From Pseudogemmobacter humi (lineage in GTDB: Bacteria; Pseudomonadota; Alphaproteobacteria; Rhodobacterales; Rhodobacteraceae), in contig NZ_UXAW01000056.1 in assembly GCF_900609055.1 (NCBI RefSeq), positions 23,296-87,295 of the forward strand: a DNA stretch of 64,000 nt. The letters run 5' to 3'. Under the pieces are notes generated by a model. That model made no database searches. It had not been told where the DNA came from and worked only from the letters and a program-made list of their open reading frames with translations. Both the position numbers and the translations under genes were made by a program. This document shows positions 1-9,238 of this stretch, piece by piece. Numbering within the stretch: position 1 is the stretch's first letter; each line of letters opens with the position of its first letter.

Positions 1-1071
<1,071 letters not shown>

Positions 1072-1176
1072 GCCGGGCGGGGTGAGGCCTTGACGGAAGG
1101 CGGGCGCAGAGTGAGACTTCGGGGGCTGTCCCGCCGGGACGGCCCGGTTTCGCGCGCAGAGGCTGCTGACCTTCCG

Positions 1177-2058
1177 ATGTCCGTGCCCCCCTCTCTGACC
1201 TCGCTGCGGGCTTTCGCGACCGTGGGCCAGTGCCTGAGCTTCACCGAAGGGGCGCATCGCCTCGGGGTGACGCAAAGCGCCGTCAGCCGCCAGATCCGCC
1301 AGCTGGAAAGCACGCTCGACATCACGCTGTTCCGCCGCATCGGCAATTCCATCGAACTGACCGAGGCCGGCGCCGTTCTGCACGAGCGGCTGGCCGGGGC
1401 CTTCGATCTGATGGACGAGGCGGTGCTGGAGGCCCGCGCCACGGTGCCGCGCCAGAAGCTGACCCTGCTGGCGCCGCCGACCTTCGGCACGCGCTGGCTG
1501 TCGCGGCGGCTGGTCTCGTTCCGGCAGCGCTTTCCCGATCTGGACCTCTCGCTGCATCTGAGCCCGGACGACAACGTGCGTTTCGATTGCGTGATCCGCT
1601 TCGGCACCGATCCGCGCGACCGCCATTCCAGCACCCGGCTGATGGTCGAGCAGCATATCGCGGTTTGCGCCCCAGATCTTCGGGACGACCCCGAGCGGCT
1701 GCGCGAAAGCTGCCTGCTTTACGTGCTGGACCGTGCGCTGCGGCTGCCGACCTGGGACAACTGGTTCGCGGCCACCCGGCACGACCGCCGCGATCTGCCG
1801 GAGAACGCGATGGAATTCGCGACGCTGGATATGGTGATCCAGGCGGCGGTGACGGGGGCGGGGCTTGCGGTGGTGGACCGCAACATGATCGAATCCGAGC
1901 TGGCCTCGGGCGCGCTGATCCAGATCGACCCGGTGGTGGTGACCGGCCCCTTCGGCTACTGGCTGGACATTTCCACCGAAAGGCTGGCGCGCAGCCGGGT
2001 GGTGCATTTCGCCCGCTGGCTTCAGCAGCTGGCCGGCACGGGGCAGGTCCGGGGCTGA
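1177..2058 (+). CDS. LysR-family transcriptional regulator
   Basis: A 293-residue protein with an N-terminal winged HTH (SLTSLRAFATVGQCLSFTEG, then the recognition helix TQSAVSRQIRQLE) and a LysR effector-binding domain. It resembles the GcvA/AmpR-like branch. The open frame extends upstream to a TTG at 1090, but the ATG at 1177 places the HTH at the usual distance from the N-terminus, so I prefer it. It follows the ABC ATPase on the same strand and converges on a second LysR gene. The target is unknown: it could control the transporter to its left or the betaine genes to its right. Confidence 0.88.
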   Translation: MSVPPSLTSLRAFATVGQCLSFTEGAHRLGVTQSAVSRQIRQLESTLDITLFRRIGNSIELTEAGAVLHERLAGAFDLMDEAVLEARATVPRQKLTLLAPPTFGTRWLSRRLVSFRQRFPDLDLSLHLSPDDNVRFDCVIRFGTDPRDRHSSTRLMVEQHIAVCAPDLRDDPERLRESCLLYVLDRALRLPTWDNWFAATRHDRRDLPENAMEFATLDMVIQAAVTGAGLAVVDRNMIESELASGALIQIDPVVVTGPFGYWLDISTERLARSRVVHFARWLQQLAGTGQVRG

Positions 2059-2095
2059 CGGCCCCGCGTTGCCGACGGCATTTCCGGGCGGCGTT

Positions 2096-3022
2096 TCAGA
2101 TCCGCCCGGCGGTTTCCGCCTGGCGCTGGCCGATCAGCCAGTCGCGCACGGCCTCGGCCGAGGGGGGCAGGGTGGCCTCTTTCGGCCAGATCACATGGAA
2201 ATGCTTGCCGGTGGTCAGCGCATGGCCGGTCAGCCGCACCAGCACGCCCTTGTCGACCAGCCCCTCGATCAGGTGCCGCCAGCCAAGCGCCACGCCCTGG
2301 CCCTCGATCACCGACTGCACCACCAGCACGTAATCGTTGATCTGCAAGCCCTTGGGCACCCGCCGCCGTTCCACCCCGACCGAGGCGAACCAGTCGGCCC
2401 AGGTCGCGGCCGGGCGGAACGGCTCTTCCAGATGGATCAACTGGTGGTTCAGCAGGTCTTCCGCCCGCGCGGGCGGGCCGAGCCGCGCGAGATAGCCAGC
2501 GCCGCAGACCGGCCAGATCTCTTCGGGCGCCAGCGCGCGGGCGTGATACTGCGGCCAGTCGCCCGGCACCCCGCCGCGGATGCCAAGCGGGATGCCCTCG
2601 CCCAGGAGGTCCAGATCGCGCTCCGAGGTCTGGATGCGCAGATCGATCTGCGGCAGATCCTCGCGGAATTTCTGCATCCGCGGCACCATCCAGAAGGCGG
2701 CGAAGGCGGTGGAGCAGGCCAGGGTCACATGGCTGCCGGTCGCCAGCGCGCGCAGGCTGCGGGCCGAGCGGCGGATATGCGACAGGCCGAGCGACACATC
2801 GGCGTGGAAACGCTCGCCCGCCTCGCTCAGCCGCACGCGGCGGTATTCGCGCACGAAGAGCGCCGCGCCCAGATCCTGTTCCAGCCGGCGGACCGCATAG
2901 GAGACCGCCGCCTGGCTCATGCCGAGTTCGCGCGCGGCGGCGCTGAAACTGGCCAGCCGGCCGGCGGCCTCGAACACCACGAGGCTGTTGACCGAGGGAA
3001 GCAGGTTGCGCAGCGTTTCCAT
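2096..3022 (-). CDS. LysR-family regulator, divergent from MttB homologue 1
   Basis: 308 residues. The N-terminal HTH reads SVNSLVVFEAAGRLASFSAA followed by SQAAVSYAVRRLEQDLGAALF, and the rest is a LysR periplasmic-binding-like effector domain, as in GcvA-type regulators. It is transcribed away from the MttB-family gene beginning at about 3112, leaving an 89-bp shared promoter region. That arrangement usually means the regulator controls the divergent gene and itself. The likely effector is a methylated amine or betaine, by context only. Confidence 0.9.
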   Translation of the reverse strand: METLRNLLPSVNSLVVFEAAGRLASFSAAARELGMSQAAVSYAVRRLEQDLGAALFVREYRRVRLSEAGERFHADVSLGLSHIRRSARSLRALATGSHVTLACSTAFAAFWMVPRMQKFREDLPQIDLRIQTSERDLDLLGEGIPLGIRGGVPGDWPQYHARALAPEEIWPVCGAGYLARLGPPARAEDLLNHQLIHLEEPFRPAATWADWFASVGVERRRVPKGLQINDYVLVVQSVIEGQGVALGWRHLIEGLVDKGVLVRLTGHALTTGKHFHVIWPKEATLPPSAEAVRDWLIGQRQAETAGRI

Positions 3023-3111
3023 AAAGACAGCTTATCAACTCGATGAGGATTTTCCAGCGTTACAGGCGGCTGACGGCAATCTAGCCTTGGGCACAGCTTA
3101 TGGAGGATCCG

Positions 3112-4686
3112 ATGATGCCGGACGGCGGTCAATCCAGCCAGGACAGCAGGCGGGGGCGCGGCGGGCGCAACCAGCGCCGCGAAAGCCGTGCCCAGGGCGG
3201 GACGGGGGTGCACAGGCCCTATATCGTCCGCGGCATCCCGACCTGTGACATCCTTTCCGAGGAAAGCCTCGCCCGGATCGAGGCCACCGCCGCGCGCATC
3301 CTGGCCGAGATCGGGATCGAACTGCGCGAGGATGCCGAGGCGATGCGGCTTTACCGCGAGGCCGGCGCCGAAGTGACCGAGACCGCGCCTGAGGTCTGGC
3401 GGCTGAAGTTCGAGCCGGGGATGCTGCACGAGATCCTGAAGACCGCGCCCGCGGAGTTCACCCAGCACGCCCGCAACCCGGCGAACAACGTGCGGATCGG
3501 TGGCAGGAACGTGGTTTTCGCGCCGTCTTACGGCAGCCCCTTCGTGATGGATCTGGACCGCGGCCGCCGCTACGGCACGATCGAGGACTTCCGGAATTTT
3601 GTGAAACTCGCCCAGTCCTCGCCCTGGCTGCACCATTCCGGCGGCACGGTCTGCGAGCCGACCGATGTGGCGGTGAACAAGCGCCATCTCGACATGGTTT
3701 ACGCCCATATCCGCTATTCCGACCGCGGCTTCCTCGGCTCGATCACCGCGCCCGAGCGCGCGGCGGACAGCGTGGAGATGTGCCGCATTCTGTTTGGCGC
3801 CGATTTCACCGACCAGAATTGCGTGATCATGGGGAATTTCAACACCACCTCGCCCCTGGTGCTGGATGGCGTCACCACCGCCGGGATCCGCGCCTATGCG
3901 GCGGCGAACCAGGGCTCGATCCATCTGCCGTTCCTGCTGGGCGGCGCGGTGGCGCCCTTGACCATCCCGGGGATGGTGGCGCAGGGCCTTGCCGAGAGCA
4001 TGGCCTCCTGCGCGCTGACGCAGCTGGTGCGGCCGGGGGCGCCGGCGATCCTCGCCAGTTTCTTCTCGTCGATGTCGCTGCGTTCGGGCTCGCCCACTTT
4101 CGGCACGCCCGAGCCCGCCCTCGGCTCGCTGGTCATGGGGCAGCTCGCGCGGCGGCTGAACCTGCCGTTGCGCTGCGCGGGGAATTTCTGCACCTCGAAA
4201 CTGCCCGACGGCCAGGCGATGCAGCAAAGCATGATGTCGATGATGTCGGCGGTGCAGGGCGGGGCGAACTACATTCTGCATTCGGCCGGTTTCCTCGATG
4301 GGCTGCTCAGCATGTCCTATGAGAAGCTGGTGATGGACACCGACATGTGCGGCGCGCTGCATGCCTATCTCGATGGAATGACGGTGGACGACGACACGCT
4401 GGCCTTCGATGCGCTGGCCGAACTCGGCCCAGGCCAGCATCTGTTCTCGACGCAGCATACCCTGCGCCATTACGAGACCGCCTATTGGGAATCCGCGCTG
4501 GACGACAACCAGCCCTGGGAGACCTGGGACGAACAGGGTGGCCTCGATTACGCGCAGCGTGCCAATGCCCGCTGGAAGAAACTGCTGGCGGAATACGAGG
4601 CGCCGCCGCTGGATCAGGCCACCGACGAGGCGCTTCTCGACTTCATCGCGCGGCGCAAGGGCGAAGTGCCCGATATGTGGTACTGA
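3112..4686 (+). CDS. Trimethylamine methyltransferase (MttB) family protein, copy 1
   Basis: A 524-residue member of the COG5598/MttB superfamily. Known members move a methyl group from a quaternary or tertiary amine to a corrinoid protein: MttB on trimethylamine, MtgB on glycine betaine, MtpB on proline betaine. No in-frame TAG occurs, so this is a non-pyrrolysine type. The first about 35 residues are a basic, disordered leader. The frame is open from ATG 3100, but GGAGG at 3102-3106 fits ATG 3112 or 3115 much better, so the start is moved. It is followed after 82 bp by a 2-oxoglutarate oxygenase. A second paralogue lies at 9239-10792. No corrinoid protein or reductive activator is seen nearby. 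The true substrate is unknown; a betaine is favoured by the Rieske, HpbD and ProVWX genes downstream. Confidence 0.85.
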   Translation: MMPDGGQSSQDSRRGRGGRNQRRESRAQGGTGVHRPYIVRGIPTCDILSEESLARIEATAARILAEIGIELREDAEAMRLYREAGAEVTETAPEVWRLKFEPGMLHEILKTAPAEFTQHARNPANNVRIGGRNVVFAPSYGSPFVMDLDRGRRYGTIEDFRNFVKLAQSSPWLHHSGGTVCEPTDVAVNKRHLDMVYAHIRYSDRGFLGSITAPERAADSVEMCRILFGADFTDQNCVIMGNFNTTSPLVLDGVTTAGIRAYAAANQGSIHLPFLLGGAVAPLTIPGMVAQGLAESMASCALTQLVRPGAPAILASFFSSMSLRSGSPTFGTPEPALGSLVMGQLARRLNLPLRCAGNFCTSKLPDGQAMQQSMMSMMSAVQGGANYILHSAGFLDGLLSMSYEKLVMDTDMCGALHAYLDGMTVDDDTLAFDALAELGPGQHLFSTQHTLRHYETAYWESALDDNQPWETWDEQGGLDYAQRANARWKKLLAEYEAPPLDQATDEALLDFIARRKGEVPDMWY

Positions 4687-4768
4687 CCGCCGCCCTTCCG
4701 GTCACCGCAGGACAGGCCCCCGGTTTGCCGGGCCGGCCCCACGTATTCTCAGGAACAGGAAGAACATC

Positions 4769-5767
4769 ATGAGCAAGGATCTGGTCGCCCGGCTGGACGA
4801 CAGGCTGCGCGCCAAACGCGAGAGTTTCGACCGTATCCCGGTCGTCGACGTGGCCCCGCTGATCGACGGCAGCGACAGGCAGGGCGTCGCGAAACAGATC
4901 CGCTGGGCGCTGGCGAATGCGGGCTTCATGTATGTGAAGAACCACGGCATCGGGCAGGATTTCGTGGACGAGGTGTTCGACGTGACCCGGCGCTTCTTCG
5001 ATCTGCCGATGGAAGAGAAGATGGCGCTGCATGTGTCGAAATCCGACGTGGCCCTGCGCGGCTATATCGAGCCCTTCGGCGAGAACACCGATCCCGGCAA
5101 GACCCGGGATCTGAAGGAATGTTTCGACATCGGCCCCGAGCGCGCCAGCCTTGAGGGCCCGTTCTTCGGCCCCAATCTCTGGCCGGAGGGCCTTCCCGGA
5201 TTCCGGCGGCTGGTCTGCGGCTATCATGAGAAGATGGTCGATCTGTCGAAGACGCTGCTCGGGGGCATCGCGCTCAGCCTCGACCTGCCAGAGACGCATT
5301 TCGAGCCGCTGATGAAAGATCCGATCTCGATCCAGCGCCTGCTGCACTATCCGCCGCAGAACGGCCATGTCTCGCAGGACATCATCGGCATCGGCGCCCA
5401 TACCGATTACGGCAATCTGACTATCCTTGCCCAGGACGACGTGGGCGGCTTGCAGGTGATGAACCGCGACGGCGACTGGATCGAGGGCACGCCGATCCGC
5501 GGCGCCTTCGTGATCAACATCGGCGATCTGATCCAGAGGCTGACGAATGATGTCTACCTTGCCAATATGCACCGGGTGATCAACATTTCGGGGCGCGAGC
5601 GTTACTCGATCCCGTTCTTCATCGACGCCGATTACGAGGCGGTGATCGCGCCGCTGCCGTCCTGCATCTCTGCCGCGAACCCGCAGCGCTATCAGCCCGT
5701 CACCTGCGGCGCGCATAAGTTCGGCCGTTTCGCCGCCAGCTATGCGCATCTGAAACCGGCGGCCTGA
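4769..5767 (+). CDS. 2-oxoglutarate/Fe(II) oxygenase, isopenicillin-N-synthase-like
   Basis: 332 residues. The N-terminal DIOX_N-like domain begins IPVVDVAPLIDG and the C-terminal double-stranded beta-helix carries the iron facial triad: His211 and Asp213 (GAHTDYGN) and His268 (ANMHRV). The 2-oxoglutarate-binding Arg278-x-Ser280 (RYSIPFF) follows. ATG 4769 was chosen because it is preceded by AGGAAG and matches the family N-terminus; the longer upstream frame is a shadow of the MttB gene. It sits in one transcription direction with MttB copy 1. Such enzymes hydroxylate or oxidatively dealkylate small molecules; a hydroxylation or N-demethylation step on a betaine is plausible but unproven. 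Confidence 0.9.
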   Translation: MSKDLVARLDDRLRAKRESFDRIPVVDVAPLIDGSDRQGVAKQIRWALANAGFMYVKNHGIGQDFVDEVFDVTRRFFDLPMEEKMALHVSKSDVALRGYIEPFGENTDPGKTRDLKECFDIGPERASLEGPFFGPNLWPEGLPGFRRLVCGYHEKMVDLSKTLLGGIALSLDLPETHFEPLMKDPISIQRLLHYPPQNGHVSQDIIGIGAHTDYGNLTILAQDDVGGLQVMNRDGDWIEGTPIRGAFVINIGDLIQRLTNDVYLANMHRVINISGRERYSIPFFIDADYEAVIAPLPSCISAANPQRYQPVTCGAHKFGRFAASYAHLKPAA

Positions 5768-5773
5768 GGGGGT

Positions 5774-6691
5774 TCAGCCGGGAAAGCAGCCGCTGAGCCA
5801 GTCGAGGAAGCGGGCGGTCGCGGGCGAAGGCTCGCGCCCCGCGGGAACCAGGACGTGATAGCGCTCGGCGGTGATCAGGGAATGCGGCCCGATCCTGACC
5901 AGCCGCCCCCCGGCCAGATGGTCCGACAGCAGCACCGACCAGCCGAGCGCCACACCCTCGCCATTCACCGCCGCCTCGATCGCGGCGGTGTAATGGTTGA
6001 AGCGCAGCGGGCTGCGGTCCGAGGCCTTGCCGATGGCCGGGTCCAGCCCCGCCGCCTGCGCCCAGCTTCGCCATGTCAGCCAGGCCGGATCCACATTGTC
6101 CGAGGCGATCAGCGGCAGCCGGGCGATATCGGCCGTCTCCGGGTCAATGCCAAGCCGCTGCAAAAGCCGGGGGCTGCATACCGCGAACACCTCGTCGGGG
6201 TGGCTGAGGATGCTGCGGCCATCGGGGAAGGGCGGCCTGCCGTAGCGGATGCAGACATCCAGCCGGTCGCGGCGCAGATCGGTCGCGCCGTCCCCGGCGA
6301 TCAGTTTCATGCTGATCCCGGGGTGATTGCCGCGGAACTCCGACAGCCGCGGCAGGATCCAGAAATGGCTGAACGCCAGCGTTGCGCCGACCGAGACGGT
6401 GTTTTCCGCGACGGGGCGGCGGATGGTCTCGATCATCTCGGCCATGCTGGCGAAGGCGGTTCCCACCGTGGCCGCCAGCGCCGCGCCCGAAGGCGTCAGC
6501 TTCACCCGGCGGTGCGCCCGCACGAACAGGGCCGCGTTCAGATCATCCTCCAGCAGCTTGATCTGGCGGCTGACGGCGGCCTGGGTCACCCCAAGCTCGC
6601 CCGCCGCCAGGGTGAAGCTGCCAAGCCGCGCCGCCGCCTCGAACGTGGCGAGCGCGCTCATCGAAGGGACGCTGCGGCGAAGGCTGGTCAT
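5774..6691 (-). CDS. LysR-family regulator, divergent from Rieske demethylase
   Basis: 305 residues with a standard LysR HTH (SALATFEAAARLGSFTLAAG, then TQAAVSRQIKLLEDDL) and effector domain, GcvA-like. It converges with the 2-oxoglutarate oxygenase (6 bp apart) and diverges from the Rieske oxygenase gene at 6846. The 154-bp intergenic region contains an AT-rich palindrome at 6724-6738 that suits a LysR box. The most likely role is substrate-responsive control of the Rieske/reductase pair. Confidence 0.9.
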   Translation of the reverse strand: MTSLRRSVPSMSALATFEAAARLGSFTLAAGELGVTQAAVSRQIKLLEDDLNAALFVRAHRRVKLTPSGAALAATVGTAFASMAEMIETIRRPVAENTVSVGATLAFSHFWILPRLSEFRGNHPGISMKLIAGDGATDLRRDRLDVCIRYGRPPFPDGRSILSHPDEVFAVCSPRLLQRLGIDPETADIARLPLIASDNVDPAWLTWRSWAQAAGLDPAIGKASDRSPLRFNHYTAAIEAAVNGEGVALGWSVLLSDHLAGGRLVRIGPHSLITAERYHVLVPAGREPSPATARFLDWLSGCFPG

Positions 6692-6723
6692 CGGAAGGTT
6701 TTGTGTTGTTCCATCCGAAATAC

Positions 6724-6738
6724 ATAATCTGAAGTTAT
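6724..6738. promoter_or_regulatory. LysR-type operator (T-N11-A palindrome)
   Basis: ATAA-TCTGAAG-TTAT is a palindrome with perfect 4-bp arms and an imperfect centre, matching the T-N11-A form of LysR boxes. It lies 33 bp upstream of the minus-strand LysR start and about 108 bp upstream of the Rieske gene, in otherwise GC-rich DNA. Binding by the adjacent LysR protein is inferred. Confidence 0.45.
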
Positions 6739-6845
6739 CTGTCTGTCGAGAATTTCTGCGGTTGAGCGAAAGCGCCTTCCGGCCGATTTCTTGGGAAATC
6801 CGTCCCGCGCAAAGGGCGGTATCTCAGCATCGGGAAACCCCAGGT

Positions 6846-8078
6846 ATGATCGACCAAGGCCACCTTCTTTCGCTTCTGCGCGCTCAGAAATCCGGCATGT
6901 CGCTGGCGCGGCCGTTCTACACCAGCCCCGACATCTACCAGCACGATCTCGACTCGATCTGGTATCGCGACTGGATCTTCGCCGCCGCGGCGGCCGAACT
7001 GCCGAAGCCCGGCGCTTATGTCACGCTGCAACTGGGCGCCTGTCCGCTGGTGGTGGTGCGGGGCGCCGACGGGGCGATCCGCGCCTTCCACAACGTCTGC
7101 CGCCATCGCGGTCAGCGGCTGTGCCCGAAACCCTCGGGCACCACGACGAAACTGGTCTGCCCCTATCACCAGTGGACTTATGACACCGACGGCAAACTGC
7201 TCTGGGCGCGCGACATGGGGGCGGATTTCGATGCCGCGAAACATGGGCTGAAACAGGTGCATTGCGCCCAGACGGCGGGGATGGTCTTCGTCTGTCTGGC
7301 CGCTGAGGCCCCCGATTTCGCCCCGATGCAGGCCGCCGCCGACCGTTACACCGCGCGGCACCGCCTCGACGAGATGAAAGTCGCACATCAGTCGCGCATC
7401 ATCGAGAACGGCAACTGGAAGCTGGTGCTGGAGAACAACCGCGAATGCTATCATTGCGCGGGCGCGCATCCGGCGCTCTGCCGCACCTTCAACGACGATC
7501 CGAACCTCGTGGGCTCGGACGACAGCCTGTCCTCGCCCGCCGGCGCCGAACATGTGAACCGCTGCGAGGCGGCGGGCCTGCCCTCGCGCTTTCTGATCTC
7601 GGACGACCAAGACTGGCGGCTGGTGCGCATCCCCTTCGTGGGGGCGGCGGTCAGCTATACGATGGACGGCAAGGCGGCGGCACCGATGATCCCGGGAATG
7701 CCCTTCGCCAATGCCGGATCCTTGCTGTTCTTCCATTACCCCAACACATGGAACCACTTCCTGTCGGATCATGTGCTGACCTTCCGCGTCCTGCCGGTCA
7801 GCCCGACCGAGACCGAGGTGACCACGACCTGGCTGGTCCATAAAGACGCGGCCGAGGGGCGCGACTACGATCTGACCCGGCTGACCGAGGTCTGGCTTTC
7901 CACCAACGACGAGGACCGCCGCGTGGTCGAGGAAAACCAGAAGGGCATCAACTCGCCCGCCTATGAGCCCGGCCCCTATTCGATGCAGCAGGAAAGCGGC
8001 GTGGTGCAGTTCATCGACTGGTATCTGCGCAGACTGGCGCAATCCGTCGCCGGCCCCGGCCGGATCGCGGCGGAATAG
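6846..8078 (+). CDS. Rieske non-heme iron oxygenase, betaine N-demethylase (GbcA/HpbB-like)
   Basis: A 410-residue ring-hydroxylating-type oxygenase alpha subunit. The Rieske [2Fe-2S] ligands are Cys85, His87, Cys105 and His108 (CRHRGQ...CPYHQW). The mononuclear iron site is the NRECYHCAGAH segment with His203 and His208. This subfamily includes glycine betaine monooxygenase GbcA and stachydrine/hydroxyproline-betaine demethylases, which remove a methyl group as formaldehyde. ATG 6846 is chosen because the family N-terminus starts close to GHLLSLLRAQ; the upstream open frame covers a regulator's antisense. The reductase gene follows after 4 bp. With HpbD downstream, N-demethylation of proline betaine or cis-4-hydroxyproline betaine is the best guess; glycine betaine is the main alternative. 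Confidence 0.9.
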   Translation: MIDQGHLLSLLRAQKSGMSLARPFYTSPDIYQHDLDSIWYRDWIFAAAAAELPKPGAYVTLQLGACPLVVVRGADGAIRAFHNVCRHRGQRLCPKPSGTTTKLVCPYHQWTYDTDGKLLWARDMGADFDAAKHGLKQVHCAQTAGMVFVCLAAEAPDFAPMQAAADRYTARHRLDEMKVAHQSRIIENGNWKLVLENNRECYHCAGAHPALCRTFNDDPNLVGSDDSLSSPAGAEHVNRCEAAGLPSRFLISDDQDWRLVRIPFVGAAVSYTMDGKAAAPMIPGMPFANAGSLLFFHYPNTWNHFLSDHVLTFRVLPVSPTETEVTTTWLVHKDAAEGRDYDLTRLTEVWLSTNDEDRRVVEENQKGINSPAYEPGPYSMQQESGVVQFIDWYLRRLAQSVAGPGRIAAE

Positions 8079-8082
8079 GGCG

Positions 8083-9138
8083 ATGGCACGGCAGAACTGG
8101 GCGGCGGAACCATGGCGGGACAGCGAGCCGCTGGAATGCGCCATGGTGATCCCCGAAACCGCGGATTGCGCCACCATCGCGCTGCGCGCGCCTTCGGGCG
8201 CGTGGTTCGACTACCAGCCGGGGCAGTTCGTCACGCTTGAGCTGCCGCTGCCCGGGGGCAATGTGCAGCGCACCTATACGATCTCGTCCTCGCCCTCGCG
8301 GCCCCTGTCGATCTCGGTCACGGCCAGGGCCGGGGCGGATTCGGTCGCCACGCGCTGGATGCTCGATCACCTGAAGCCCGGGATGCGGCTGAAGGCTTAC
8401 GGTCCCGCCGGGGCCTTCAGCTTCCTGCGCCACCCGGCGCGGAAATATCTGTTCATCTCGGCCGGATCGGGCATCACGCCGCTGATGTCGATGACGACCT
8501 GGGCCTGGGATTCCGGCGAGATGCCGGACATCACCTTCGTCCATGCCGCGCGCCGCCCGTCAGACATCATCTTCCGCCGCCGGCTGGAGCAGTTCGCCGC
8601 CCGCGTGCCAGGGTTGCAGCTGCGCTTCACCGTCGAGGAGGAGGAGCCCTTCTCGGTCTGGCCCGGCTATCGCGGGCGGCTGTCGCAGATCATGCTGGGC
8701 CTGATGGCGCCGGATTATCTGGAGCGCGAGGTGTTCTGCTGCGGGCCGGAGCCCTTCATGCGGGCGGTACGCGAGATGCTGCAAAGCCTCGGCTACGACA
8801 TGGCGCGTTATCACGAGGAGAGCTTCGCCGCCCCCGCGCTGGAAGAGGCGCCGGTAGATATCTCTGCCCCGGCCGGCCTGTCCAGGATCACCTTCGCCGC
8901 CTCGGGGCGCGAGGTGGCGTGCGACGGCACCGAGACGGTGCTGGCGGTGGCGAAACGCGCCGGGCTGAACATTCCGTCGGGCTGCAATTTTGGCCTCTGC
9001 GGCACCTGCAAGGTGCGTAAACTCTCGGGCGAGGTCGCCATGGTCCACAACGGCGGCATCTCCGACGACGAGATCGCCGGGGGCCTGATCCTTGCCTGCT
9101 GCGCGCGCCCGCAAGGCGCGGTGACGGTCGAAGCATGA
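8083..9138 (+). CDS. Ferredoxin reductase partner of Rieske demethylase (GbcB/HpbC-like)
   Basis: 351 residues in three parts. An FAD domain has the RTYTIS motif at 63-68. An NAD(P)H domain has SAGSGITPLM near 126 and CGPEPFM at 220. A C-terminal plant-type [2Fe-2S] domain has Cys301, Cys306, Cys309 and Cys339. This order is that of GbcB-type reductases, which pass electrons from NAD(P)H to the Rieske oxygenase. The start ATG at 8083 is 4 bp after the oxygenase stop, so the two genes are surely co-transcribed and form one enzyme system. Confidence 0.92.
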   Translation: MARQNWAAEPWRDSEPLECAMVIPETADCATIALRAPSGAWFDYQPGQFVTLELPLPGGNVQRTYTISSSPSRPLSISVTARAGADSVATRWMLDHLKPGMRLKAYGPAGAFSFLRHPARKYLFISAGSGITPLMSMTTWAWDSGEMPDITFVHAARRPSDIIFRRRLEQFAARVPGLQLRFTVEEEEPFSVWPGYRGRLSQIMLGLMAPDYLEREVFCCGPEPFMRAVREMLQSLGYDMARYHEESFAAPALEEAPVDISAPAGLSRITFAASGREVACDGTETVLAVAKRAGLNIPSGCNFGLCGTCKVRKLSGEVAMVHNGGISDDEIAGGLILACCARPQGAVTVEA

Positions 9139-9238
9139 GACGCATGTCGCAAAATCGCGCCTGCGTTTCGCGCTGGTGACTGCCGCCCTCTCCGGCCTGA
9201 CGGCCTGATGTTCCATACCTTCGCTGCGAGGTCACGAG

